A DNA stretch of 64,000 bases from VAZQ01 sp035263865 (GCA_035263865.1 DATFQX010000068.1:1-64000), one strand, 5' to 3'; positions 1 through 7,896 are shown, numbered from the stretch's first letter. Numbers and translations are program-made. The notes: generated by a model from the sequence alone, not told the origin.

Positions 1-278
1 CGCTTGACTTCGAGGTAGTCGGCGGCAAGCGCCTTGAGCGTAAACTTCGCGTCCTTACGGTTCTGCTGCTCGACCTCGACCGGGTCTTCGCCAAGCTCGA
101 CCTTCGCGAGGTACTTTCGGGCCAGCTTCCGCGCTTGCCCCTTGCTCAGATTCTCACCCAGCTTCTTGCGTCGCTGCTTATGACCAACTCGGAACTGAAC
201 GATCCAGCTGGCCCGTCCGTTGCGCTCACGGCGGCCGAGCCCCCTGACCTCATCGTCCCACGTGAACTTGTCGCCCAT
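1..278 (-). CDS. Tyrosine-type site-specific integrase, N-terminal part (runs off left edge)
   Basis: The reading frame opens at ATG 278 and stays open to base 1, giving about 92 residues. It begins MGDKFTWDDEVRGLGRRE and then has SWIVQFRVGHKQRRKKLGE and KGQARKLARKYLAKVELGEDP. This basic, short beta-strand layout followed by a helix is the usual arm-type DNA-binding domain at the N-terminus of phage or genomic-island tyrosine recombinases; the tail (KFTLKALAADYLEVK) starts the core-binding domain. The catalytic R-H-R-Y part would lie outside the window, so activity cannot be judged. No tRNA gene or obvious attachment site is visible next to it. The family is inferred from pattern, not from a search. 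Confidence 0.7.
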   Translation of the reverse strand, partial: MGDKFTWDDEVRGLGRRERNGRASWIVQFRVGHKQRRKKLGENLSKGQARKLARKYLAKVELGEDPVEVEQQNRKDAKFTLKALAADYLEVK

Positions 279-428
279 AATTGCCCCCTCTGTTATGCTG
301 TCAGGGAGACTCCGCGACGTTGCGGGGAAGCATAGGGGAAGCAAACTACTGGCCCCTCATGGTCCTTCCTGCACCCGACTGACAGCGGTATATCTCGGAA
401 ATTCGGGCGTTTGCAACCCTCATGAACC

Positions 429-785
429 CTACTGGTCCCGCCTGACGCCATCGGTCTGATGTTCCAGCATCAGCGTGCCTTCCTTGCGGATCGCCGGCGT
501 GAATTTCTCCGCCAGCATGGCCAACAGCCACGGCAGGGTGACCTCGAGACGTACGTGGTCGTCGGCGACGTCGATGAAGCCGACGGCGCTCTGGCCGAGC
601 GCGCTGAGATTGAAGGCGAGCCGATCGCCGCTCCAGGTTTCCTCGCGGATGGTGAGGAACGCGGAATAGTTCGTCCGCGCCGCGGCGAGGCCGGACTTGA
701 TGCGGCGGCTCGCCTCCTCGCGTCCGAGGCGGTGGGGAATGGAAACAATCAGGGGCCTGGACAAGTCAATCTCCGGGGATGGCAA
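429..785 (-). CDS. Polyhydroxyalkanoic acid system family protein
   Basis: A 118-residue protein with the sequence PLIVSIPHRLGREEASRRIKSG near its start and EVTLPWLLAMLAEKFTPAI near its end. This matches the small cytosolic family annotated as polyhydroxyalkanoic acid system proteins (PHA granule region), found in PHA-storing proteobacteria; its biochemical role is poorly defined. The length is typical. The frame has only a TTG start (785) and no strong ribosome-binding site, so the start is uncertain. It stands alone between the integrase and a divergent-looking secreted protein; no PHA synthase or depolymerase lies nearby. Confidence 0.7.
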   Translation of the reverse strand: MPSPEIDLSRPLIVSIPHRLGREEASRRIKSGLAAARTNYSAFLTIREETWSGDRLAFNLSALGQSAVGFIDVADDHVRLEVTLPWLLAMLAEKFTPAIRKEGTLMLEHQTDGVRRDQ

Positions 786-837
786 CTTTTATATAGCCAC
801 GGGCCGATCCTTCAATCGTCATTCCTCGGCTTGTTCG

Positions 838-1110
838 TCAGCGAATGCCGGTACTACTGCGACCAGTGGTCGTGGGCTGCTGGCCGGGCGCATAGCCGGA
901 GGCGCCGGGATAGCCGGGCTTCCTGCCCTTGCGCTGCATCTGATGCCCGGGCGAGTAACCGGAGGCACCCGGCTCGCCGAGCGTCGGGCCATGCTGCTGC
1001 GTCCGCTGGCCGGGCGCATACCGCTGGGTCGTGCTTTGAGTATGGCCGGCTGCGGTGGTCGCAACCAGCAGAGCCGCCGCCGCGGCAATCGATAAAGCTT
1101 TGCTCATCAT
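838..1110 (-). CDS. Small secreted protein with PGASGYxPG repeats
   Basis: A 90-residue protein with an N-terminal signal peptide (MMSKALSIAAAAALLVATTAAG) and then a low-complexity, Gly/Pro/Gln-rich mature part. PGASGYSPGH and PGASGYAPGQ are two copies of one unit, separated by a basic QRKGRKPGY stretch. Such repeats occur in many small envelope proteins of Bradyrhizobium relatives (recalled, not searched); function is unknown. AAGGAG lies 10 bases before ATG 1110, which decides the start over a longer upstream extension; ATG 1107 is an alternative. No catalytic motif is seen. Confidence 0.55.
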   Translation of the reverse strand: MMSKALSIAAAAALLVATTAAGHTQSTTQRYAPGQRTQQHGPTLGEPGASGYSPGHQMQRKGRKPGYPGASGYAPGQQPTTTGRSSTGIR

Positions 1111-1350
1111 CGGAGGTGAACTCCTTCGGTTCGCGTTCCACCGCGGAATTTCCGCCGCAGTGCCCTCGCCTCGCCTGACGCCCAACGCGAGCGCACGGCT
1201 TCGCGTTCCCTCGGCATGCGCGGAACACTTGGAAAACGCCGGCTGCAATGAGCTTATTGCGAGGCGGCATGGACTGTGCACAATTCTCGTCTGACTGCGT
1301 GCGCGCAGCCGCGCGCGCGAAAACGAAAAAATCGCACGAGGAGCGCACCC

Positions 1351-3492
1351 ATGAGACTCAAAGCCAGGCTGTATGTGACCGTGGCGGCGATCGGCATCGC
1401 CTCGTTCGTTTCGGCTACTCCGCTGCGCGCGCAGACCGCCGTCGCCATCGACAACGACGACATCGGCGGCGTGGTGACCGGCACGAACGGGCCCGAGGCC
1501 GGCGTCTGGGTGATCGCGGAAACGACGGACCTTCCCACCAAGTTCGCCAAGATGGTGGTCAGCGACGATCAGGGCCGCTACGTGGTGCCAGACCTGCCCA
1601 AAGCCAAATACAAAGTGTGGGTGCGCGGCTACGGCCTCGTCGATTCACCCAAGGTCGATGGCGAGCCCGGTCGACAGCTCAATCTCCGCGCCGTGCCGGC
1701 ACCGAACGAAGCGGCCGCCGCGCACTATTATCCGGCGATCTATTGGTACGCGATGCTGAAGATTCCGCCGGCGAGCGAGTTCGGTGGCGCCAGCGACATC
1801 CCGAAGAATATCACCCGCGAGAATTGGCTGCGGCAGATGAACAACGTCGACTGCATCGGCTGCCATCAGCTGGGGCAAGAGTCGACGCGCACGATTCCGG
1901 CCGCGTTCGGCGAATTCAAGTCGGGGGCGGAAGCATGGCAGCGCCGTGTCCAGTCCGGCCAAACCGGCGAGAACATGACCAACCGCCTTGCCGGGCAGTT
2001 CGGCGGCGTGCCGTTCAAATATTTCGGCGACTGGACCGATCGCGTCGCCAAAGGCGAGCTCCCCAAGAGCAAGCCGCCGCGGCCGCAAGGCGTCGAGCGC
2101 AATGTCGTCGTCAGCTCGTGGGAATGGAGCACGGAGAAGCACTACCTGCACGATCTGATCTCGTCAGATCGGCGCAACCCGACCGTGAACGCCTACGGGC
2201 CGCTCTACGGCTCGCCGGAATACTCGACCGACAACATGCCGATCCTCGATCCGAAGACGAGCAAGGTGACGTTCTTCAAGATGCCGGTCGCGGATCCGAG
2301 CATGGCGGAAACGCTGGGGCCGCCCTTCCATGCCAGCGCCTCCCCGAAACCGCTGGCGCCGTCGGCCTATTGGGGCGACGAGAAAATTTGGGACACCCGT
2401 GCCGACAACCACAACAGCATGTTCGACAAGAGCGGACGCGTTTGGCTCGCGGTGAACGTGCGCGGTCCAGACAACCCGGCGTTCTGCAAGAAGGGATCGG
2501 AGCATCCGTCGGCCAAGGTGTTCCCGATCGAGCGGGCGGGGCGTCAGGCGGCGATTCTCGATCCCAAAACGATGAAGTACATCTTCATCGACACCTGCTT
2601 CGGCACCCATCACCCGCAATTCGGCTATGACGCTAACGACACGCTGTGGTTCAGCGGCACCGGCCCCGTCGCGGGATGGCTCAACGCCAAGGTATTCGAT
2701 GCGACCGGCGATGCCGCGAAGTCGCAGGGCTGGTCGCCGTTCGTCCTCGACACCAACGGCAACGGCAAGCGTGACGACTATGTCGAGCCGGACCAGCCGA
2801 CCGATGCGGCCAAGGACAAGCGCATCGTGCCAGGCTCCGGCCCCTACGCGGTGATGCCACATCCGACCGACGGCTCGGTTTGGTACACCGTCGGCGTATT
2901 TGCCGGCCCGGCGGGATTTTTGCGCTTCGATCCCGCAACCGGACTATCGGAACTCTATAACCTTCCGAAGTCCGGCTATGGGATTCGCGGCGGCGACATC
3001 GACAAGAACGGCGTCGTGTGGGGATCGGCGTCGAACGGCAGCTTGGTCAGCTTCGATCGCCGCAAGTGCAAAGGCCCGCTCAACGGGCCGAACGCGATGG
3101 GCGAGCATTGCCCCGAAGGCTTTACGTTCCACCGCTATCCCGGCCCGGGCTTCGAGGGCGAGCCGACCAGCGCCGAGGCCAGCTATTACACTTGGGTCGA
3201 CCAGCACAACACGTTGGGCCTCGGCGAGAACATCCCGATGTCCACCGCTAACCTCAACGAAGGCTTCGTCGCGCTCAAGGACGGACAGATGGTGGTGCTG
3301 CGCATCCCCTATCCGATGGGCTTCTACGCCAAGGGCTTCGACGGGCGCATCGACGATCCCAACGCCGGCTGGAAAGGCCGCGGACTGTGGAGCACCAACG
3401 GAGACCGCACGCCATGGCTCATGGAGGGCGGTAAGGGCAGCAAGCCGCGCGCCGTGCACATTCAGGTGCGGCCCGATCCGCTCGCGCACTGA
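1351..3492 (+). CDS. Secreted mono-haem protein with carboxypeptidase-regulatory-like domain and beta-propeller-like region
   Basis: A 713-residue exported protein. Residues 1-28 form a Sec signal peptide ending in LRAQ. Residues about 35-115 look like a carboxypeptidase D regulatory-like (Ig-fold) domain (GVVTGTNGPEAGVWVIAET, DDQGRYVVPDLP). A single haem c motif CIGCH sits at residues 168-172. The remaining 500 residues carry repeated blade-like elements (GYDANDTLWFSGTG, GDIDKNGVVWGSASNG), suggesting a beta-propeller of the SMP-30/NHL/Vgb kind. The start at ATG 1351 follows GAGGAG. The next gene is a GlcG/HbpS-type protein 109 bp downstream, a possible functional partner. It may be a periplasmic electron-transfer or lyase-like enzyme; the substrate is unknown. 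Confidence 0.7.
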   Translation: MRLKARLYVTVAAIGIASFVSATPLRAQTAVAIDNDDIGGVVTGTNGPEAGVWVIAETTDLPTKFAKMVVSDDQGRYVVPDLPKAKYKVWVRGYGLVDSPKVDGEPGRQLNLRAVPAPNEAAAAHYYPAIYWYAMLKIPPASEFGGASDIPKNITRENWLRQMNNVDCIGCHQLGQESTRTIPAAFGEFKSGAEAWQRRVQSGQTGENMTNRLAGQFGGVPFKYFGDWTDRVAKGELPKSKPPRPQGVERNVVVSSWEWSTEKHYLHDLISSDRRNPTVNAYGPLYGSPEYSTDNMPILDPKTSKVTFFKMPVADPSMAETLGPPFHASASPKPLAPSAYWGDEKIWDTRADNHNSMFDKSGRVWLAVNVRGPDNPAFCKKGSEHPSAKVFPIERAGRQAAILDPKTMKYIFIDTCFGTHHPQFGYDANDTLWFSGTGPVAGWLNAKVFDATGDAAKSQGWSPFVLDTNGNGKRDDYVEPDQPTDAAKDKRIVPGSGPYAVMPHPTDGSVWYTVGVFAGPAGFLRFDPATGLSELYNLPKSGYGIRGGDIDKNGVVWGSASNGSLVSFDRRKCKGPLNGPNAMGEHCPEGFTFHRYPGPGFEGEPTSAEASYYTWVDQHNTLGLGENIPMSTANLNEGFVALKDGQMVVLRIPYPMGFYAKGFDGRIDDPNAGWKGRGLWSTNGDRTPWLMEGGKGSKPRAVHIQVRPDPLAH

Positions 3493-3601
3493 GCGGGCGC
3501 GAACACCGCTCGGCGCTGCAGTTTCGCGCCGGGCGGGAATAGACTTCTCCCCGGGCTGTTACCGACAAAGCAAGAGTCCACTCGAGCCAGGAGGATCACC
3601 A

Positions 3602-4084
3602 TTGCTCGCAACCCGCCTCGCCCTTATCGCCGTTGCTTGCGTCGCCACGCTGCCGGCGAGCGCGCAGCTCCTTCAGCGCAAGGACCTGAGCTATCCGATC
3701 GCGCTGACGATCGCGCAGGCGGCGCTGGATGACTGCAAGGGGCGCGGCTACGCCACCTCGGTCGTCGTGGTCGACCGCGGCGGCAATACCGTGGTCGCGC
3801 TGCGCGCCGACAACGCGAGCGCGCACACTATGGAAAACGCGCGCCGCAAGGCCTACACCGCCATGACCTTCAAGATGACGACGGCGGATTTCATCAAGGA
3901 GATGGCGACGCGGCCGGTGCGGCGCGAGCAGACGACGCTGCCGAACGTGATCGCCATCGACGGCGGCGTGCCGATCAAGGTCGGCAACGACGTGGTGGGA
4001 GGCGTCGGGCTCTCCGGCTCGCCCGGTCTCGACGAGCAGTGCGTCATGGCGGGCATGAACAAGGTGAAAGATCAGCTGCAGTGA
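3602..4084 (+). CDS. GlcG/HbpS-family haem-binding protein, exported
   Basis: A 160-residue protein with a signal peptide (ALIAVACVATLPASAQ) and a GlcG/HbpS domain: ALTIAQAALDDCKGRG, VVVVDRGGNTVVALRAD, AYTAMTFKM and a Gly-rich end VVGGVGLSGSPGLDEQC. Members of this family bind haem or small ligands and are often exported. The start is TTG 3602; GGAGG at 3590-3594 sits 7 bases upstream and no ATG fits. It follows the mono-haem protein on the same strand and is probably co-transcribed, so the two may handle a shared oxidised substrate or haem. The exact role is unknown. Confidence 0.75.
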   Translation: MLATRLALIAVACVATLPASAQLLQRKDLSYPIALTIAQAALDDCKGRGYATSVVVVDRGGNTVVALRADNASAHTMENARRKAYTAMTFKMTTADFIKEMATRPVRREQTTLPNVIAIDGGVPIKVGNDVVGGVGLSGSPGLDEQCVMAGMNKVKDQLQ

Positions 4085-4115
4085 CTCGTTGAAGGCAACC
4101 CCCGGGTCGCCGCCC

Positions 4116-4364
4116 ATGATGAAGCGTGAAACATTCACCATCGCCAACATTTACGTGCCGGTGAAGCGGCGCGCCACATACGATCCGAAGAAGGCGGAGC
4201 AAATCGCCGAGAGCATTTTGCAGGTTGGCCTGCAAAGCCCGATCCTGGTGCGGCAGGACGGGGAACGCTTCGTGCTGGTGGAAGGGCTGCATCGGCTGGA
4301 AGCGTGCAAGCAGCTGGGCGAGGAAACGATCGCCGGATATCTCGTGCAGGTTCGCCGGCATTAG
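4116..4364 (+). CDS. Small stand-alone ParB-like nuclease-domain protein
   Basis: An 82-residue protein consisting only of a ParB/Spo0J N-terminal-type fold: NIYVPVKRRATYDPKKAEQIAESI, then VGLQSPILVRQDGERFVLVEGLHRLEACKQLGEETI. The VEGLHRLEA segment corresponds to the nucleotide-binding box (usually GERRxRA) of ParB/Srx-like proteins. There is no helix-turn-helix or dimerisation domain, so it is not a chromosome-partition ParB. The start is uncertain: ATG 4116, ATG 4119 and TTG 4089 are possible and none has a clear Shine-Dalgarno. No neighbour suggests a function. Confidence 0.6.
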   Translation: MMKRETFTIANIYVPVKRRATYDPKKAEQIAESILQVGLQSPILVRQDGERFVLVEGLHRLEACKQLGEETIAGYLVQVRRH

Positions 4365-4391
4365 CGGCTGTTCGTGTGGGATGGATTGCAC

Positions 4392-4457
4392 CGCAACTCG
4401 GGCTTGCCCGAGTTGCGCATTATTAAGCGCCGCAAGTCGGGTAAACCTGACTTGCGG
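4392..4457. repeat. Pair of intergenic palindromes
   Basis: Two hairpins lie in tandem. The first has perfect 12-base arms at 4392-4403 and 4406-4417 (CGCAACTCGGGC). The second has 13-base arms at 4430-4442 and 4445-4457 with one mismatch. Trailing bases (TTGCGGTGTCAAGC) recur near 32.96 kb, so this is a dispersed intergenic repeat. It lies between convergent genes and could act as a terminator for both. Confidence 0.7.
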
Positions 4458-4493
4458 TGTCAAGCTCGGCAATGACGAATGCGGGCGGCGGCA

Positions 4494-5480
4494 CTAGTTC
4501 GCGCCAAGCAGGCGCCTGATCATCGGCGTCCAGCGGTCGATCTCGCTCTGCATGAAGCGGGTCAGCTCGGCCGGACTCATCGCTTTGGTTTCGATCGCGT
4601 CTTGCTCGATATGGCGTTTGAGCTGCGGCTGCTCCAATGCATTGACGACCTCGCGGTTGACGCTCTCGACAATATCGGGAGCAACGCCCGCAGGGCCCGA
4701 GAGCGAATTCCACGTCGTCGCCACGAAATCGGGGTGCCCCAGTTCGCGCAACGTCGGCACCTCCGCACGGTATGGGAGCCGCTGCCCCGAAGTGGTGGCG
4801 AGCGCCAGCAGCCGGCCCGCGCGCACGTGCTCGGCCGCGATCGACCACGTGAGCATGCCGACTTTCACGTGACCGGCGACGAGATCGAGCACCGCCTGTG
4901 CGCCGCCCTTGTAGGCGACGTGCACCAGCTTGATCTTTTCCTTTGCCGCCAGGAACTCGGCGATCCAATTGCCCATGGTGCCGAACCCGGCCGACACGTA
5001 TTCGATGCCTTTGGCCTCGCGCGCCAGCGCGAGAAAATCTTGGTAGGTCGTCACGCCGAGCGAGGGATGTGCAAGGAGCACGTTGGGCGTTCCGCCGAAA
5101 TACGCGATATGGGTGAAGTCGCGCATGGGATCGAAACCAACGTTCTTGTTCATCGCCGGTCCGAGCACGTGCGTGGGGACGCCCGACACCATCAGCGTGA
5201 GGCCGTCGGGCTCCGCCCGCGCGACCGCCTCGGTACCGAGAAGTCCACCGCCGCCGACCCGGTTCTCGACGTAGAACGGCTTGCCGAAGGCGGCGCCGAG
5301 CGCCTCGGCATAGAGCCGCCCGATCGTGTCGGCCGCGCCGCCCGCGGCGAACGGCACGATGAGCCGCACCGGCTTGCTCGGCCACTCTGCGGCAAGCGCG
5401 CTGGACAACACGATGGCGCCGGCAGCGGCGAAAACGACTATTGGGCTCCTCAGCATGAGGCCGACAGACACCGGCGTCAT
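4494..5480 (-). CDS. Bug/TctC-family tripartite tricarboxylate transporter substrate receptor
   Basis: A 328-residue exported receptor. A signal peptide (IVVFAAAGAIVLSSALAAE) precedes the family hallmarks WPSKPVRLIVPFAAGGAADTIGR, YVENRVGGGGLLGTEAVARAEPDG and VHVAYKGGAQAVLDLVAG. Bug receptors bind carboxylated ligands in the periplasm and normally serve a TctA/TctB membrane pair, which is absent here. The ATG at 5480 overlaps the TGA of the upstream gene by 4 bases (ATGA), implying coupled translation with the NMT1-like receptor; an internal ATG at 5456 would give a more usual signal peptide. The reading frame is intact. Confidence 0.88.
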   Translation of the reverse strand: MTPVSVGLMLRSPIVVFAAAGAIVLSSALAAEWPSKPVRLIVPFAAGGAADTIGRLYAEALGAAFGKPFYVENRVGGGGLLGTEAVARAEPDGLTLMVSGVPTHVLGPAMNKNVGFDPMRDFTHIAYFGGTPNVLLAHPSLGVTTYQDFLALAREAKGIEYVSAGFGTMGNWIAEFLAAKEKIKLVHVAYKGGAQAVLDLVAGHVKVGMLTWSIAAEHVRAGRLLALATTSGQRLPYRAEVPTLRELGHPDFVATTWNSLSGPAGVAPDIVESVNREVVNALEQPQLKRHIEQDAIETKAMSPAELTRFMQSEIDRWTPMIRRLLGAN

Positions 5481-6448
5481 TTTAGCTCCGGCTTATAGAG
5501 AATATCCAACATCCCTTGCGCCTCCCCCACCGTCATTGCCGACGTGATGTATTTGAACTCGAGCGCCTGTTTCAGCGTCACATCGAGTCCCTTCACCTCG
5601 GTGAGCTGCAAGGCTTCTTTCGGAAAGAACTCGTCGCGTGTCTGCCGCGCCAACGCGCGCGATACTTTCGCGATCTCGGCGTAATGGTCGATGGCCTCGG
5701 GATCGGAATAGGCCCAGTCGATCGCCCGGCTCAGGGCCTTGATGAAGCGCACGAACGCATCGCGCCGCTCCTTAAGCGCATTGGCATTGGCAACGTTCAC
5801 GCGAATCGTCTGCTGCGTCAGCGCCGGCACGTCGCTCCCGCGCGCAATGATGACGAGCTTGCCGTCGGAGAGCTGCTGCAGCACGAAAGGCGGCACCGAC
5901 CAGCCGACGTCGATCTGGCCGGACATCACCTGGGTGAGGGTGGCGGGCGCACCGCCGGTGGCGACGAGCTTGGGCGCAACCTTCGCCTGGTTCACCAGCT
6001 GCAGCAGGATGAGGTTGGTCGAGGAGCCGGGCGAGGAATACGCCACCGTCTTGCCGTCGGTCTCGGCAAGCCGCCTGATTCCGCTCTCCGGCCGGGCATA
6101 CCAGAACGCCTCGGCGGCGCCGGTCGCCTCGGCGCTGATGATCTTCACCGGCATGCCCTTGGCGTAGGCGGCGACCACGCCGAGGATGCCGTTGGTCATC
6201 GCTATGTCGATGCTGCCGGCAATCACCGGCGTAAGCGTCGAGGCGCCGCCCTCGGTGTAGAGAATGTCGATGTCGAGGCCAACCTCCCGGAAGTAGCCCT
6301 GCTTGAGGCCGACCTCGATGAAGGTGCTGTTCCAGAAGCCGCGCTGGGCAACCGCGACCTTCAGCGTCTCAGCAGCGGCGGTTTGTGCAACTGCAATTGC
6401 AATCAGCCCGCTGAGCAAAGCAGATAGCTTACTCACGACGTTCTCCAC
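5477..6448 (-). CDS. ABC-type substrate-binding protein, SsuA/NMT1/THI5-like
   Basis: A 323-residue periplasmic protein with signal peptide (LLSGLIAIAVAQTAAAE). The mature start TLKVAVAQRGFWNSTFIEVGLKQGYF and the stretch VGLDIDILYTEGGASTLTPVIAGSIDIAMTN are typical of the NMT1/THI5 and SsuA receptor fold, which delivers sulfonates, nitrate, pyrimidine precursors or aromatic acids to ABC permeases. No permease or ATPase gene is adjacent. It is the first gene of a two-gene unit with the Bug receptor downstream (4-base ATGA overlap), an unusual pairing of receptors from two transporter classes. The ligand cannot be deduced. Confidence 0.85.
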   Translation of the reverse strand: MENVVSKLSALLSGLIAIAVAQTAAAETLKVAVAQRGFWNSTFIEVGLKQGYFREVGLDIDILYTEGGASTLTPVIAGSIDIAMTNGILGVVAAYAKGMPVKIISAEATGAAEAFWYARPESGIRRLAETDGKTVAYSSPGSSTNLILLQLVNQAKVAPKLVATGGAPATLTQVMSGQIDVGWSVPPFVLQQLSDGKLVIIARGSDVPALTQQTIRVNVANANALKERRDAFVRFIKALSRAIDWAYSDPEAIDHYAEIAKVSRALARQTRDEFFPKEALQLTEVKGLDVTLKQALEFKYITSAMTVGEAQGMLDILYKPELK

Positions 6449-6505
6449 AAATTCGTTGGCGCAACAGAGACCACCCGCGGCCCGCGGGCCAGATCTCGCC
6501 CCGGC

Positions 6506-7483
6506 TCAATCCTCCTTGATATTCTTCTCGCGCACGATGCGGCCCCAGCGCGCCAGCTCATCGCTTAATATTTTTCCGAATTCGGCGCTCGCGGTCGGCG
6601 CCGGCACGGCGCCGGACTGCAAGAGCTTCTCGCGCACGTCGGGGGTTTCGAGCACGGCGACCACTGCGTCGTGCAATTTCGCCACGACGGCCGACGGCGT
6701 CTTCGCCGGAGCCAACAATCCGTACCAGTTGTCGGCGACGGTATCGGGGAAACCCTGCTCGGGGAGCGTGGCGACGTCGGGCAACAGCGGGTTGCGGCTG
6801 GCGGAGGCGGCGCCGATCGGCTTGAGCTTGCCGGCGCGAATATGCGGCAGCAGCACCGGCGTATCGGCGAACAGCGCGGTGACCTGCCCGCCGAGAAGAT
6901 CCGTCAAGGCCGGCGCGGCGCCGCGATAGGGCACGTGCAAAAACTTCACGTGCGCAGCCGATTGATAGAGCTCGAGCGCGAGATGTGTCGTGCTACCCGA
7001 ACCGGTCGAGGCGAACGGGATCGCCCCGGGCTTCTCCGCGGCCAGCGCGGCTAGCTCCTTGGCCGAATTGACCGCCGCCTCCGGTTTCACCACCAGGATC
7101 GTGGTGGGACGCACCACCAGCGTGATTGGCGCGAAATCGCGCAGCGTATCGTAGGGAGGCTTGCTCAGATGCGGCGTGATGGCGACCGCGCCGACGGTCG
7201 TGAGAAAGAGGAGATGCCCGTCTGCCTCTCCTTTTGCGACGTAATCGGCGCCGATGGCACCGTTGGCGCCCGGCTTGTTCTCAACGATCACGTTCTGCCC
7301 GATGAGCGGCTTGAGCCGCTCGGCAATGAGACGGGCGACGAAGTCGGTCGGTCCGCCGGCGGGAAACGCGACGACCACGCGCACGACGCGGGAGGGAAAG
7401 TCCTCCGCGCGAGCCTGCGCAGCCGCGAGGCAGGATAGCGCCGCGAGCGCTAGGACTATCTTCGACCGCACCGGAAATCGCAT
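6506..7483 (-). CDS. Bug/TctC-family tripartite tricarboxylate transporter substrate receptor
   Basis: A 325-residue protein with signal peptide (IVLALAALSCLAAAQARAE) followed by FPSRVVRVVVAFPAGGPTDFVARLIAERL, VIVENKPGANGAIGADYVAKGEADGH and FLHVPYRGAAPALTDLLGGQVTALFADTP, all family signatures. GGGAG 8 bases before ATG 7483 decides the start against a longer frame reaching 7810. It is 57 bp upstream of the NMT1-like receptor on the same strand, so 7483-4494 may be one receptor operon. No membrane subunits are present. Confidence 0.88.
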   Translation of the reverse strand: MRFPVRSKIVLALAALSCLAAAQARAEDFPSRVVRVVVAFPAGGPTDFVARLIAERLKPLIGQNVIVENKPGANGAIGADYVAKGEADGHLLFLTTVGAVAITPHLSKPPYDTLRDFAPITLVVRPTTILVVKPEAAVNSAKELAALAAEKPGAIPFASTGSGSTTHLALELYQSAAHVKFLHVPYRGAAPALTDLLGGQVTALFADTPVLLPHIRAGKLKPIGAASASRNPLLPDVATLPEQGFPDTVADNWYGLLAPAKTPSAVVAKLHDAVVAVLETPDVREKLLQSGAVPAPTASAEFGKILSDELARWGRIVREKNIKED

Positions 7484-7674
7484 ATCAATCTCCCATGGCT
7501 CGAGCGAGGCGAGGCATTGCAGGACGTGAACGAGGCAAGGGCGCCACGCTCCCTCAATCCAATACGCATAACACGGCCAAAAGGCGCGCGTCCCAGCAGC
7601 GCAGCCTGGAACGAAGCGCGCATCACGATTCATATCTCTGGATGTGCCGATCCGCCTCGCCGCATTGTGCCGCT

Positions 7675-7702
7675 TTGACAATGCGCGAATGCCCGCTACA
7701 TT
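7675..7702 (+). promoter_or_regulatory. Candidate sigma-70 promoter within an inverted repeat
   Basis: A perfect TTGACA at 7675-7680 is followed after 16 bases by TACATT (7697-7702, 4 of 6 to consensus). The -35 overlaps the right arm of an 8-base inverted repeat, CGCATTGT at 7661-7668 and ACAATGCG at 7678-7685, a possible operator. It would drive the mini-gene starting at 7738. Confidence 0.4.
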
Positions 7703-7737
7703 GCACGAATCGTCAACAACGGAAAGGAGGTGATCCA

Positions 7738-7815
7738 GTGTCTCATTGTCTATCGCCGCGATTGCCGGCACCCGTGAGCTGGATCCTTCCCGCAATGGGG
7801 GTCCACGCAATCTGA
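7738..7815 (+). CDS. Candidate 25-residue small protein with exceptionally strong ribosome-binding site
   Basis: A GTG-initiated ORF encodes MSHCLSPRLPAPVSWILPAM and five more residues. Bases 7723-7738 (AAAGGAGGTGATCCAG) complement the 3' end of 16S rRNA over 16 positions, with GGAGG 7 bases from the start codon. A near-consensus promoter lies just upstream and a terminator-like hairpin at 7869-7896 closes the unit. Hydrophobic VSWILPAM could be a short membrane or leader segment. It could be a real small protein, a leader peptide, or a small RNA whose anti-16S stretch matters itself. I do not recognise the product. Confidence 0.35.
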   Translation: MSHCLSPRLPAPVSWILPAMGVHAI

Positions 7816-7868
7816 CGCGTCGTGCACGCGACGCGCTACGGGATCAGCCGGATCACGGCTCGACAATG

Positions 7869-7896
7869 GAAGGGCTGCCCGCAAGGGCAGCCCTTC
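7869..7896 (+). terminator. Strong GCAA-tetraloop hairpin
   Basis: Perfect 12-base arms (GAAGGGCTGCCC at 7869-7880 and its complement at 7885-7896) close a GCAA loop, followed by TTCTTCAC rather than a pure U-tract. It ends the small transcription unit that begins near 7709. The region between 7484 and 7660 shows no gene. Confidence 0.6.

Noticed and set aside
279..428. tRNA gene or attachment site beside the integrase
   Set aside because: No cloverleaf, no T-loop GGTTCGAATCC-like motif and no direct repeat could be found in this stretch.
7722..7738. Possible fragment of a 16S rRNA gene on the minus strand
   Set aside because: Only the last 16-17 bases match the 16S 3' end and the match stops at the start codon; a very strong ribosome-binding site explains it better.
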